Below, one piece after another: positions 1 through 7,762 of a DNA stretch of 64,000 nucleotides. The notes below the pieces were generated by a model that saw only the letters and a program-made list of their open reading frames with translations, was not told where the DNA came from and did no database searches. The DNA comes from Gordonia humi (GTDB taxonomy: Bacteria > Actinomycetota > Actinomycetes > Mycobacteriales > Mycobacteriaceae), in assembly GCF_014197435.1 (NCBI RefSeq), contig NZ_JACIFP010000001.1, positions 930,001-994,000 of the forward strand, read 5' to 3'. A program made the translations under genes and the position numbers. Position 1 is the first letter of the stretch, and each line of letters opens with the position of its first letter.

Positions 1-491
1 ATCGGCGGCCGGAAGATCGCGAACACGATCACATAGATGACGATGTTGTGCGCGAAGATGATCAGGCTGCGCCACACCACGCGGTACACGTGCACGCTGA
101 TCGGCGCCGGGAGCTGTTTGATCAATCCCTCGTTGGTGGAGAAGACCACGGAGCCGTCGAGGATCGAGGTCTCGATGAAGCCCCAGAAGATGAAGCCCAG
201 CAGCACGTACGGCAGGAACGTCTTGATGTCCTGGTGGAACAGCTCGCCATACAGAATGCCCATGGCGACGGCGGTGACGCCCGTCGCGATGGTGATCCAC
301 AGTGGTCCGAGGACCGAGCGCTTGTAGCGCTGCTTGATGTCCGTCCACCCGAGGTGCAACCAGAGCTCGGAGGTTCGGAAACCGTCGACGAGATCCTGGA
401 AGCCCCGAGCGAACGTTCGCGAATCCGAGGTGGGCGGGGCCGGCGGGACTGTTCTGCCGGGGGCTCCGCCGTCATTGGCTACGGCTGACAC
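1..491 (-). CDS. wzm: Galactan-export ABC transporter permease Wzm (partial, 3' end outside window)
   Basis: Reading the minus strand from a GTG at 489-491 gives an open frame that runs off the left edge (163 codons present). After a Pro/Gly-rich start of about 30 residues it shows the ABC-2 polysaccharide permease pattern: the cytoplasmic segment WTDIKQRYKRSVLGPLW followed by at least three hydrophobic segments. In mycobacteria this protein (RfbD/Wzm, Rv3783) pairs with an ATPase to export lipid-linked galactan across the inner membrane. It lies 22 nt downstream of bpa on the same strand, matching the mycobacterial neighbourhood. No strong ribosome binding site precedes the GTG, so the exact start is uncertain. 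The partner wzt and glfT1 would lie outside the window. Confidence 0.85.
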   Translation of the reverse strand, partial: MSAVANDGGAPGRTVPPAPPTSDSRTFARGFQDLVDGFRTSELWLHLGWTDIKQRYKRSVLGPLWITIATGVTAVAMGILYGELFHQDIKTFLPYVLLGFIFWGFIETSILDGSVVFSTNEGLIKQLPAPISVHVYRVVWRSLIIFAHNIVIYVIVFAIFRPP

Positions 492-513
492 AACGTCACA
501 GCATACCGCCGGG

Positions 514-1065
514 TCACAGATACTGACCGGTGCTGTGGCTGTCGGACGCGTCACCGGGGCCGACGGGGAGCACGCCCTGGCGCATCTGCTCCAGCTGGCT
601 GCGGGCAGCCATCTGCTGGGCGAACAGTGCGGTCTGGATGCCGTGGAAGACGCCTTCGAGCCAGCCCACGAGCTGCGCCTGCGCGATCCGCAGCTCCGCG
701 TCGGTCGGGGTCTGCTCGTCGGAGAACGGCAGGGCCAGGCGGTCGAGTTCTTCGCGGAGCTCGGGTGCGAGGCCGTCCTGGAGTTCGGCGATCGAGGTGC
801 GATGGATGTCGGCCAGTCGGGTGCGGCTCGCCTCGTCGAGAGGCGCGGCGCGGACCTCCTCCAGAAGCTGCTTGATCATGGTGCCGATCCGCATCACCTT
901 GGCGGGCTGCTCGACCATCGCCGACATCGGGTTGGCCGACGATCCGTCGCCGTGCGCTGCTGCGGCGAATTCGACGACCGGTTCGTCCGGGGTCGAGGAC
1001 GGGTCGGATGACAGCGGATTCGAGGGGCCTGAGGCGCCGAACATCTCGGGAAGCATGGTGTCCAT
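514..1065 (-). CDS. bpa: Bacterial proteasome activator Bpa/PafE
   Basis: A 183-residue protein of the DUF2587 family, orthologous to Rv3780. Bpa forms an ATP-independent ring that docks on the 20S proteasome and opens its gate for loosely folded substrates. The protein ends in GQYL, the C-terminal motif needed for docking. The first 50 residues are low-complexity and acidic, followed by a helical core (about 55-160). Length is close to the family norm of about 170-180. ATG at 1063-1065 is chosen; a second in-frame ATG three codons on is possible. It is divergent from the aminotransferase-like gene and probably co-transcribed with wzm. The proteasome genes themselves are not in this window. 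Confidence 0.93.
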   Translation of the reverse strand: MDTMLPEMFGASGPSNPLSSDPSSTPDEPVVEFAAAAHGDGSSANPMSAMVEQPAKVMRIGTMIKQLLEEVRAAPLDEASRTRLADIHRTSIAELQDGLAPELREELDRLALPFSDEQTPTDAELRIAQAQLVGWLEGVFHGIQTALFAQQMAARSQLEQMRQGVLPVGPGDASDSHSTGQYL

Positions 1066-1139
1066 TGTGCCCGTCGGTCGGCAGTCCGCGGAGTCGTCCC
1101 GGCGTGATCGATCGGTATCGGGTGTCTATCGTGGTGGCC

Positions 1140-2336
1140 ATGCCGTTCGACATCGCCTCCGTGCGGGGACTGTTCCCCTCGCTCGGTGACGGCTGGATTC
1201 ACCTGGACGCCCAGCGCGGCATGCAGATTCCCGACGCGGTCGCATCGGCCGTCGCACGCGGAGTCCGCGCCTTCCCGGTGCGGGGCGGCGGACTCTCTCA
1301 GCAGTCGATCCAGGCGGACGAGACGACGACTCGGGCGCGTCGCAGCATCGCCGACCTGCTTGAGGCCGATCCCGACTGCGTGGTGTTCGGCCCGTCGCGT
1401 GCCTCTCTCGTCTCGGCGCTGGTCGACGCGCTGCCGGTGACCGCGTGGATCGGAGACGGCGTGGTCCTGTCGCGACTGGACGATGAGGAGAACATCGTGC
1501 CCTGGCTGCGCGGTGCGTCCCGACACGGGGCGCAGACGCGGTGGGCGCAGGTCGATGTGGAGGACGGGACGCTGCCGCCCTGGCAGTACTCGGATCTCGT
1601 CACCGATCGGACCGGGGTGGTGGCCGTCGCGTTGGCGTCGTCGACGACGGGTGCGATCACCGACATCGGTCAGATCGCCGGGCATGCGCGGGCGGCGGGC
1701 GCGCTGACCGTCGTCGACGCCACGAACGCGGCGCCGTTCGTTCCGCTGTCGATGGCCGAGACCGGTGCCGATATCGTGATCGTCAGCGCCGAGCGCTGGG
1801 GCGGTCCGCGCGTGGCCGCGATGGTGTTCGCGGACCGTCGCACCATGGACTCGATGACCAACGTCTCCCTGGATCCGCGCGCGGTGGGACCCGCCCGGTT
1901 GGAACTCTCGCCGGTGCCGCCTGCCTGGTTGAGCGGCCTCATCGCATCGGTCGAGGTGTTGGCGGGTCTGGACTCGGCTGCCGCCGGGAAGCGGCGGCAC
2001 CGTCTGACCGCATCGCTCGACGGAGCCTACGAGTATCTACAGCGACTCACGTTCTATCTGGTGAACGCCCTGGACAACCTGGGGCACGTGCACGTGATCG
2101 GTCCGGATGTCCATCGCGTCCCGCTGCTGAGCTTCGTCGTCGACGGAGTGCCCGCCGCAAAGGTGTGCCACCGGCTGAACGACAACGGGATCAGCGCGTT
2201 GAACGACTTCCCGAGCCGCGCGTTGGAGACGATCGGCGCTGCCGACGGAGGCGGCGCGGTGACCGTCGGACTGGGCGTGTACTCCACGCCGTACGAGGTG
2301 GATCAGCTGGCGCGCGTCCTCGGCTCGTTCGGCTGA
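1140..2336 (+). CDS. Class V aminotransferase-fold protein (Rv3778c-like), PLP lysine apparently missing
   Basis: A 398-residue cysteine-desulfurase-like protein. The cofactor-binding fold is visible (VVDATNAAPFVPL around residues 190-205), yet where the family has SxHKxxGP with the PLP lysine, this protein reads SAERWGGP, with Arg at the lysine position. It may therefore be catalytically inert or use another residue. The ATG at 1140 is preferred over an upstream extension because it gives the family length (about 390-400) and places the conserved SVRGLFP at the N-terminus. It is divergent from bpa, as in M. tuberculosis. Function is unknown. Confidence 0.8.
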   Translation: MPFDIASVRGLFPSLGDGWIHLDAQRGMQIPDAVASAVARGVRAFPVRGGGLSQQSIQADETTTRARRSIADLLEADPDCVVFGPSRASLVSALVDALPVTAWIGDGVVLSRLDDEENIVPWLRGASRHGAQTRWAQVDVEDGTLPPWQYSDLVTDRTGVVAVALASSTTGAITDIGQIAGHARAAGALTVVDATNAAPFVPLSMAETGADIVIVSAERWGGPRVAAMVFADRRTMDSMTNVSLDPRAVGPARLELSPVPPAWLSGLIASVEVLAGLDSAAAGKRRHRLTASLDGAYEYLQRLTFYLVNALDNLGHVHVIGPDVHRVPLLSFVVDGVPAAKVCHRLNDNGISALNDFPSRALETIGAADGGGAVTVGLGVYSTPYEVDQLARVLGSFG

Positions 2337-2441
2337 TCGTTCATGTGACGGCCTCGTCGCCGATTATGAGTGTGAGGCTCCTCGACCGTATTGTTGCGCG
2401 TGAAAACATGTGGGGAACCGGTTCCTGGAGGGGGTACGCCG

Positions 2442-2927
2442 GTGGCGGGAAACGATGACCGGCAGCGCGAGGGCGCGTCGACGCTGAGCGACGCCGAACG
2501 TGAGCTGTGGCAGCAGTTCGTCTCCGGCGGGTGGATGCTCTATCGGGCGCTGTTCAAGCAGATCGACTCGTCGTCGGCGTTGACCAGCGCGGACTGGCGA
2601 GTCCTGGAAGAGTTGGCCGGCGTGGACCGGATGAGGATCAGCGATCTCGCCTACGCCACCCGGATTCCGTTGAGCACGGTGTCCCGTCAGGTGGCCCGGT
2701 TCATCGCCAACGGATGCGTGTCCCGGGTCGACAACAGCGATGTGGACGCCCGTCAGAAATGGGTGGCGATCACCGATGCCGGGCGCGCGATGGTGCGGCC
2801 CATCCTCGACGAACGCGACAGTGCTGTGCGACGTCTGGTGATCGACTCGTTGACCGGCGCGGAGTACGCCGCGCTCTGCCGCACATTCGGCAAGATCGGG
2901 GACCGGATCTCCCGCGAAGGGCTGTAG
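2442..2927 (+). CDS. MarR-family transcriptional regulator
   Basis: A 161-residue protein with a winged helix-turn-helix of the MarR type: RISDLAYATRIPLSTVSRQV is the recognition region and VDARQKWVAITDAGRAM is the wing. GTG at 2442 is chosen because GGAGGGGG (2427-2434) lies 7 nt upstream; the alternative TTG at 2391 has no ribosome binding site. It follows the aminotransferase-like gene by 105 nt and converges on the quinone oxidoreductase. MarR proteins usually repress a neighbouring gene and respond to a small phenolic or lipophilic ligand; the target and ligand here are not evident. Confidence 0.88.
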   Translation: MAGNDDRQREGASTLSDAERELWQQFVSGGWMLYRALFKQIDSSSALTSADWRVLEELAGVDRMRISDLAYATRIPLSTVSRQVARFIANGCVSRVDNSDVDARQKWVAITDAGRAMVRPILDERDSAVRRLVIDSLTGAEYAALCRTFGKIGDRISREGL

Positions 2928-2945
2928 GGCGGGTTCGGGACGCGC

Positions 2946-3911
2946 TCACTCCATCGTCAGCAGGACCTTGCCGATCGCGTCGCCGGAGTCGAGGCGTTCG
3001 TGGGCCGCTGCCGCGTCGTCGATCCGGAACGTGGAGTCGACGATCGGGGCCACGTCGCCGCTCTCGACGAGCGGCCACGTGCGCGCGACGGTCTCGGCCA
3101 CGATGGTCGACTTCGACCCCGGACCGGACACCGGCCGCGCACGCAACGTGGTGCCGATGACCGAGGCACGCTTGGCCATGAGAGCACCGATGTTCAGTTC
3201 GCCCTTCACTCCGCCCTGCATGCCGATGATGACGAGCCGCCCGCCGGTGGCAAGCGCTGCCACGTTCTTCTGCAGGTATTTGGCGCCGATGATGTCGAGG
3301 ATGACGTCGGCGCCGTCGTGCTCGGCGAGGACCTCGTCGAACTCCTGCGTCGTGTAGTCGATGCCGAGATCGGCGCCGAGCTCACGGCAGCGGTCGAGCT
3401 TGGCCTGATTGCGCGCGGTGACGGCGACGCGCGCACCGAGCGCGTGCGCCAACTGAATCGCGTGGGTGCCGATGCCGCTGCTGCCGCCGTGGACCAGGAG
3501 CAGTTCGCCGGGCGCGAGACGGCCCGCCATCACGACATTCGACATCACCGTGCACGCCACCTCCGGCAGCGCCGCCGCGGACACGAGGTCGATGCCGCGT
3601 GGGACGGGCATCAGCTGCGGTGCCGGGACCGCGACCTTCTCGGCATAGCCGCCGCCTGCCAGCAGGGCGCACACCTCGTCGCCGATCGACCAGCCCGACA
3701 CGCCGTCGCCGATCGCCGACACGGTGCCCGAGGCCTCCAATCCGAACACGTTCGACGCTCCGGGAGGCGGCGGGTACTTGCCTGCCCGCTGCATGACGTC
3801 CGCACGGTTCACACCGGCCGCGGCCACGTCGATCACCACCTCGCCGGGAGCAGGTCGTGGATCGGGAAGGTCGACGACATCCAGTGACTCGGACTCGGGA
3901 ATTGCGCGCAT
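2946..3911 (-). CDS. NAD(P)H quinone oxidoreductase (zinc-free MDR family, Rv3777-like)
   Basis: A 321-residue medium-chain dehydrogenase/reductase. It shows the N-terminal GroES-like fold (AAGVNRADVMQRAGKYPPPPG), the Rossmann motif VHGGSSGIGTHAIQLA for NADP(H), and the tail of PIG3/quinone oxidoreductase proteins. No zinc-ligand cysteine cluster is visible, as expected for the quinone branch. The start at 3909-3911 begins MRAIPE, the usual N-terminus. It is the Rv3777 position relative to bpa and the aminotransferase-like gene. It converges on the MarR gene with an 18-nt gap. The physiological substrate is unknown; quinones or small enones are typical. Confidence 0.88.
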   Translation of the reverse strand: MRAIPESESLDVVDLPDPRPAPGEVVIDVAAAGVNRADVMQRAGKYPPPPGASNVFGLEASGTVSAIGDGVSGWSIGDEVCALLAGGGYAEKVAVPAPQLMPVPRGIDLVSAAALPEVACTVMSNVVMAGRLAPGELLLVHGGSSGIGTHAIQLAHALGARVAVTARNQAKLDRCRELGADLGIDYTTQEFDEVLAEHDGADVILDIIGAKYLQKNVAALATGGRLVIIGMQGGVKGELNIGALMAKRASVIGTTLRARPVSGPGSKSTIVAETVARTWPLVESGDVAPIVDSTFRIDDAAAAHERLDSGDAIGKVLLTME

Positions 3912-4004
3912 GCATCCACTCTTCCATCGATCCGCCCGGTCGGCACACGAGTCCATCCGGTGCGCTAGCCTTTCTAGCGGAAGACGCGGTAACGCCCTTC
4001 CGAA

Positions 4005-4090
4005 GGAAGCGTGGCAGAGCGGCCGAATGCACTCGCCTTGAAAGCGAGCGTGCCTAAACAGCACCGGGGGTTCAAATCCCTCCGCTTCCG
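4005..4090 (+). tRNA. tRNA-Ser(TGA)
   Basis: An 86-nt class II tRNA. Acceptor arms GGAAGCG (4005-4011) and CGCTTCC (4083-4089) pair fully. The anticodon stem CTCGC/GCGAG encloses CTTGAAA, giving anticodon TGA at 4039-4041. The T-arm reads GGGGGTTCAAATCCCTC and there is a long variable arm, both typical of tRNA-Ser. No CCA is encoded. A decayed integrase follows immediately, so the 3' half probably served as an attachment site. Confidence 0.96.
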
Positions 4091-4124
4091 CTCAGTGTCT
4101 TGTCGTTGTTGATGCAGGTCAGGA

Positions 4125-4313
4125 TCATTTCTGTTCGATCTCGTCGCCGCGTGTTCTACTTCTGAGCACCCCCGCCGCTGAGCGGGTTCGATCAAGTGTG
4201 ATGGCGATGGCATCGAGATCGTCGTCGAACAGGTCGCTGTAGACATCGAGAGCAATCGCTGCCTAAGCGTGATTGAGTATCCGTTGCGGCGCCCGACCGT
4301 CCGCCGTCGTGAG
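4125..4313 (-). pseudogene. Tyrosine-recombinase (phage-type integrase) C-terminal remnant
   Basis: On the minus strand from about 4313 to the stop at 4125-4127 the frame reads like the end of a phage integrase: APQRILNHA, then an in-frame TAG (4263-4265), then AAIALDVYSDLFDDDLDAI. The His of NHA and the Tyr of DVYSDLF match box II His and the nucleophilic Tyr of tyrosine recombinases; DVYSDLFDDDLDAVA is a common actinophage integrase ending. Everything upstream is gone and the frame is interrupted, so it is non-functional. It lies 35 nt from tRNA-Ser, as expected for an integrase next to its tRNA target. Family assignment is by recognition, without a search. Confidence 0.75.
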
Positions 4314-4337
4314 GCCGGCAGTCGGTCGTCTCACGCA

Positions 4338-5024
4338 CTATTGGCTGCGCGGATACAGAATGGGTACCAGCGCGGAGACCGCGATCGCTCTCAGTGTCTC
4401 GTCGTCGGTGATGTCGATCGTGCTCTGCGGGACGAGGGTGTAGCCGAGCACGACGCGAATCAGCACATCGGCTTGGAGATCGGAGTCTCCGGGCGGCAGC
4501 TCGCCAGAGGCCTGGGCGGCAGCGATTCGACCGGCGACGAAGGCATGTCCGAGTTCGAGCGGGGACGGATCGCCGATGGTGATCGCGCGGAGCAGTCCGG
4601 TGCGGTTCGACTCGTCGCTTCCGTCGGAGAACAGGGGATGCGATGACATCCGCAGGCATGTCATGAGCGCTTCGGTCACGCGTTCGGAAACGGTCGGAAG
4701 GTCGTTCAGCGCTCGCCCCATCTCGTCGAGGAATCGGGTGACCTCGTATGTCAGCGCGCCCTGGAGGAGATGGTCTTTGCTTTCGAATCGACGAAAGAGG
4801 GTGGCTCGACTGACGCCGGACTCCGCTGCGACGTGGTCCATCGTGACGGCGCGTACACCGTGCTCGGTGATGACGCGCATGGCGGCATCGAACACCGCGG
4901 CGTCGCCGACCGGAACCTCGACCGTCGGAGCGGCGCGGACTGCACGGTTCAGCAACACCTCGAGTGGTTCTCCAGGTCTGGTCACGGTCTCGCTCTCGGG
5001 GCGCGGATGCAGTGTTGCGATCAT
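4338..5024 (-). CDS. TetR-family transcriptional regulator
   Basis: A 228-residue protein with an N-terminal TetR helix-turn-helix near residues 42-88 (VRAVTMDHVAAESGVSRATLF) and a variable ligand domain after it. The first 35 residues are a poorly conserved extension. It is divergent from the MpaB-like oxygenase gene, and a 32-bp palindrome (5029-5060) lies between the two starts. The simplest reading is autoregulation plus control of the oxygenase/esterase pair. It lies beside the integrase remnant, within the stretch that looks like island cargo. Confidence 0.9.
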   Translation of the reverse strand: MIATLHPRPESETVTRPGEPLEVLLNRAVRAAPTVEVPVGDAAVFDAAMRVITEHGVRAVTMDHVAAESGVSRATLFRRFESKDHLLQGALTYEVTRFLDEMGRALNDLPTVSERVTEALMTCLRMSSHPLFSDGSDESNRTGLLRAITIGDPSPLELGHAFVAGRIAAAQASGELPPGDSDLQADVLIRVVLGYTLVPQSTIDITDDETLRAIAVSALVPILYPRSQ

Positions 5025-5028
5025 AGCG

Positions 5029-5060
5029 GTTGAGATGATTACATCGCTAATAGTCTCAAC
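5029..5060. promoter_or_regulatory. Probable TetR operator: palindrome GTTGAGAnnATTA-n6-TAATnnTCTCAAC
   Basis: Arms GTTGAGA (5029-5035) and TCTCAAC (5054-5060) are exact inverses, and inner ATTA/TAAT also pair. The 32-bp site fills most of the 65-bp gap between the divergent TetR gene and the oxygenase gene, starting 5 nt from the TetR start codon. That is the normal position of a TetR autoregulatory operator. Binding is inferred. Confidence 0.65.
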
Positions 5061-5089
5061 ACTGAGGCGGTGTTCCGTGGAGGTCCGGA

Positions 5090-6049
5090 GTGGGTACAGA
5101 GTTCGACGAACGATCGGTGAATCGGCGCCAGTTCGAGTCCAGACTGGACGACGGGCTGGACTCGGCCGTCACCGCGGTGTGGGGGCTATTCGGTCCGACA
5201 TCCGTTGTGTGGCAAGTAAACCGGTTCACCTCGGTGAATGTTCTGGCAACCTCCATCGGAGGTCACCTCGACGTTGCGCATCCAGCCGTCGCGTGGGGAG
5301 TGGCCGAGCACTCCAGAGTGTTCGACCGGCCGAAGGAGCGCTTCTCGCAGACGTACCTGCTTCTGAGTCGGGTGATCTTCGGTGACGTCGATCAGGTGCG
5401 GCGAGTCAGCCGTTCGCTCTACTCGAGGCACAGTCGGATCGAAGGTGTGGCCAGTGATTCCGCCGGTGCGTACGCGGCGGGCTCGGAGTACTCGGCCAAC
5501 ACTCTAGACGGCCTTCTGTGGGTGCATCTGGTGTACTTCTGGACCAGGCACCTCATCTACGAGTCGACAGTGGGAAGTCTGCCCGAGTCCGAGTGGGATC
5601 GGTATGTCGAGGAAAGCCGCAGATTCGGGGCGTGCTTCGGCCTGCCGAACGAGGTGATGCCCGCGACGCTGGCTGAGCTCGCCGCGGCGGTCGACGAGTA
5701 CACCGCAAGCGGCAGACTGTCGATGACGCCTGCCGGAACGGGCATCCTCGACTTCCTGGCGACGCTCATACCGCGCGTGGTGCGCCCCGCGTACTACCGG
5801 TTCGTCACTGAGCTACTGGCCCCTGATCTCGGTTCGCTCGTCGGAGTGTCCGATCGATCCGCGAGGCGGCGATGGGGCGGAGAGGCTCTTCGCAACTTTC
5901 TTCGATTGCACAACAGGTTCGCGCCACGCTCGATTCGCTACGTTCCCGCGTTCAACGAGGCGTCGATGCAGATCGAGGGAAGGTCAGCTGGATGGACCGT
6001 GCGTGCGTTCAACCGGCGGTTGTGCGGCCGGTCGACGGTCCTGTCATGA
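5090..6049 (+). CDS. Oxygenase MpaB/latex-clearing-protein-like (DUF2236) protein
   Basis: A 319-residue protein matching the DUF2236/MpaB family by its pattern: GPTSVVWQVNRF near residue 35, HPAVAWGVAEHS near 63, a YAAGSEYSANTLDGLLWVHLVYFW helix whose His is a likely heme ligand, and a Pro-rich C-terminal segment. Characterised members (latex clearing protein, MpaB) are b-type heme proteins that cleave C=C bonds in isoprenoid chains; most actinobacterial members have unknown substrates. GTG at 5090 follows GTGGAGG (5077-5083). It is divergent from the TetR gene and 64 nt upstream of the esterase, probably one operon. Function beyond the family is not assigned. Confidence 0.75.
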   Translation: MGTEFDERSVNRRQFESRLDDGLDSAVTAVWGLFGPTSVVWQVNRFTSVNVLATSIGGHLDVAHPAVAWGVAEHSRVFDRPKERFSQTYLLLSRVIFGDVDQVRRVSRSLYSRHSRIEGVASDSAGAYAAGSEYSANTLDGLLWVHLVYFWTRHLIYESTVGSLPESEWDRYVEESRRFGACFGLPNEVMPATLAELAAAVDEYTASGRLSMTPAGTGILDFLATLIPRVVRPAYYRFVTELLAPDLGSLVGVSDRSARRRWGGEALRNFLRLHNRFAPRSIRYVPAFNEASMQIEGRSAGWTVRAFNRRLCGRSTVLS

Positions 6050-6113
6050 TCACTCGAGAGACAGGCGCCGCGACCTCCCGGTGGTCGGATGGGGACGATC
6101 AGAGGGGGCAACC

Positions 6114-7073
6114 GTGGCGGTCGTAGTGCATTCCCGGTCTGGCAGTCGACTCCGACTCGGACTGGTGAACGGGGTGTTCCGCCTGGCTCGCGTCCTCGCG
6201 GACCTCCTCCCGATAAGGATCTTCACGATGCGAGTGGTCGACGGGTTGCTTGCGGCTCCCGTTCTTCCGCTCGTCCGATCGTCAGCGGTCCGTTCCGAAC
6301 GGGTGAACGGCATGCGGGTCGATCTAGTGATCCACCCCGACGTCGGTTCGCCGGAGCGCACGATCCTGCACATCCACGGAGGCGGATTCGTGTTCGGTTC
6401 GACCCGGACCCATCGGTTTCTCGCCGCGCAGATGTCCAGAGCCTGTCGGGCGCGCGTCGTGCTGTTCGACTACCGGCTCATGCCCGGCCATTCGATCGGT
6501 TCGTCGATCAGAGACTGCATGACGGCCTACGAGTGGGTTGCGGCGACGTACCGCGATTCTCCGCTGGTGCTGTCCGGCGACTCCGCAGGCGGAAACCTGA
6601 TGCTGACGGTGCTGAGCCGTCTGCATTCCGATGGGCGCCGTCTGCCCGTCGCGGCCGTCGGGATGTCTGCCTGGCTCGATCCGGACTACCAGCACCCGGC
6701 CGGGGCGCCGAGGGACTCGTTCTTCTCGCTGAGATTCGCACGACGAGCCGCAGACCTCGCCGAGCCGCGTTCGGCGATCACACCGCTGGAAGCCGCGTTG
6801 CCCACAGTGCCTGTTCTTCTGCAGTGTGGCGCGGAGGAGCCGATCGGTCCGGCCAATCACGCTCTGGTCGAACAACTCGACGGGAACGGCGTGACGGCGG
6901 AACTGCAGATGTGGGAGCGGCAGCCCCACGTCTTTCAGATGCTCGCCCCGTTCACACGGGAGGCGGTGGCCGCACTCGACGCAGTCGACGCCTTTCTCTC
7001 CGCGCTGAACCAGCGCGAGGTCCCGACGAAGCCAAGCGCCGCGCGAAGTACGCCTCCCCCACCAGGCGCCTGA
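6114..7073 (+). CDS. HSL-family alpha/beta-hydrolase esterase
   Basis: A 319-residue hydrolase of the hormone-sensitive-lipase group. HGGG (oxyanion hole) lies near residue 88 and GDSAGG with the nucleophile Ser near 160; the likely catalytic His is in QPHVFQM near the C-terminus. Where the acid is usually Asp in a GxDE/DPL context, this protein has GAEEPIG, so the acid may be Glu. GTG at 6114 is chosen because AGAGGGGG (6101-6108) precedes it; the open frame extends further upstream without support. The first 40 residues are hydrophobic and may associate with the membrane. It probably acts with the MpaB-like oxygenase under the same TetR. Confidence 0.82.
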   Translation: MAVVVHSRSGSRLRLGLVNGVFRLARVLADLLPIRIFTMRVVDGLLAAPVLPLVRSSAVRSERVNGMRVDLVIHPDVGSPERTILHIHGGGFVFGSTRTHRFLAAQMSRACRARVVLFDYRLMPGHSIGSSIRDCMTAYEWVAATYRDSPLVLSGDSAGGNLMLTVLSRLHSDGRRLPVAAVGMSAWLDPDYQHPAGAPRDSFFSLRFARRAADLAEPRSAITPLEAALPTVPVLLQCGAEEPIGPANHALVEQLDGNGVTAELQMWERQPHVFQMLAPFTREAVAALDAVDAFLSALNQREVPTKPSAARSTPPPPGA

Positions 7074-7084
7074 GGAAGACCAGA

Positions 7085-7112
7085 AGGTCGGTGCGAATCG
7101 TCGCACTGACCT
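7085..7112. terminator. Hairpin between convergent genes (bidirectional terminator candidate)
   Basis: AGGTCGGTGCGA (7085-7096) pairs with TCGCACTGACCT (7101-7112), a 12-bp stem with one G-T pair and a 4-nt loop. It fills the 40-nt gap between the esterase and the histidine phosphatase, which converge. There is no long U-tract on either strand, common for actinobacterial terminators. Confidence 0.6.
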
Positions 7113-7113
7113 C

Positions 7114-7761
7114 TCACCCCATCGGGTCGGCACCGCTCCCATCTCCCGCGGGTAGGTCGGCCACGCCCCAGCTCTGCACGGTCCACGAGCCGTCGGCGGG
7201 TTCGAGGACCACCGAGCCGGTGTTGGGCAGGTAATTCTTGAGTGCGAACTCGGAGTCGATGCCGGACAGGTGCGCGGCGATCAGTCGGATCGCGGCGCCG
7301 TGGGACACCAGGTAGACGTCGCGGCCCTCGCCGGTCACATACTTCGTCGTCAGTTCCTCGACGACGGGCAGATACCGCTGGTGCAGCATCTCCAACGACT
7401 CGCCGCCGGGCAGCCGGGCGTCGAGTTCGCCGTGATGCCACAGGGTGACGACGTCATGGAACCTCTCGTGCGACTCCTTGTCGCTCAAGCCTTCCAGGTC
7501 GCCGACTTGCACCTCGTGAACACCGTCCACTTCGCGGGTGTCGGTCTCCCAGACCGAGGCGATCATGTCGGCGGTCTGTCGGGCGCGGTTGGCCGCAGAG
7601 TGGACGAGCACGGCGGGGCGACCGTCCGGGTGATCGTGGCCGAAGCGCACACCCTGGCGGGCGCCGAAATCGGTCAGGGACGCTCCGGGCAGGGCGGTGT
7701 CGAGGATCCGCATCACATTCGATGTCGTCTCGCCGTGTCGGACCAGGTGGAGTCGGGCCAT
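7114..7761 (-). CDS. Histidine-phosphatase (phosphoglycerate-mutase-like) family protein, Rv3837c-like
   Basis: A 215-residue branch-1 histidine phosphatase. The catalytic RHGE motif is at residues 8-11, SAANRARQTADMI holds the second conserved Arg, and the second catalytic His is in YLVSHGAAIRL near residue 155. It lacks the length of a true cofactor-dependent glycolytic mutase (about 250), so a broad phosphatase role is more likely. It starts 1 nt after the pheA stop codon, so the two are co-transcribed, as Rv3837c-Rv3838c in M. tuberculosis. Substrate unknown. Confidence 0.88.
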   Translation of the reverse strand: MARLHLVRHGETTSNVMRILDTALPGASLTDFGARQGVRFGHDHPDGRPAVLVHSAANRARQTADMIASVWETDTREVDGVHEVQVGDLEGLSDKESHERFHDVVTLWHHGELDARLPGGESLEMLHQRYLPVVEELTTKYVTGEGRDVYLVSHGAAIRLIAAHLSGIDSEFALKNYLPNTGSVVLEPADGSWTVQSWGVADLPAGDGSGADPMG

Positions 7762-7762
7762 G

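Noticed and set aside
7074-7113. Right-hand attachment site for the tRNA-Ser island
   Set aside because: I looked for a second copy of the tRNA 3' end near the island's right edge and saw only a terminator-like hairpin, so the boundary stays unproven.
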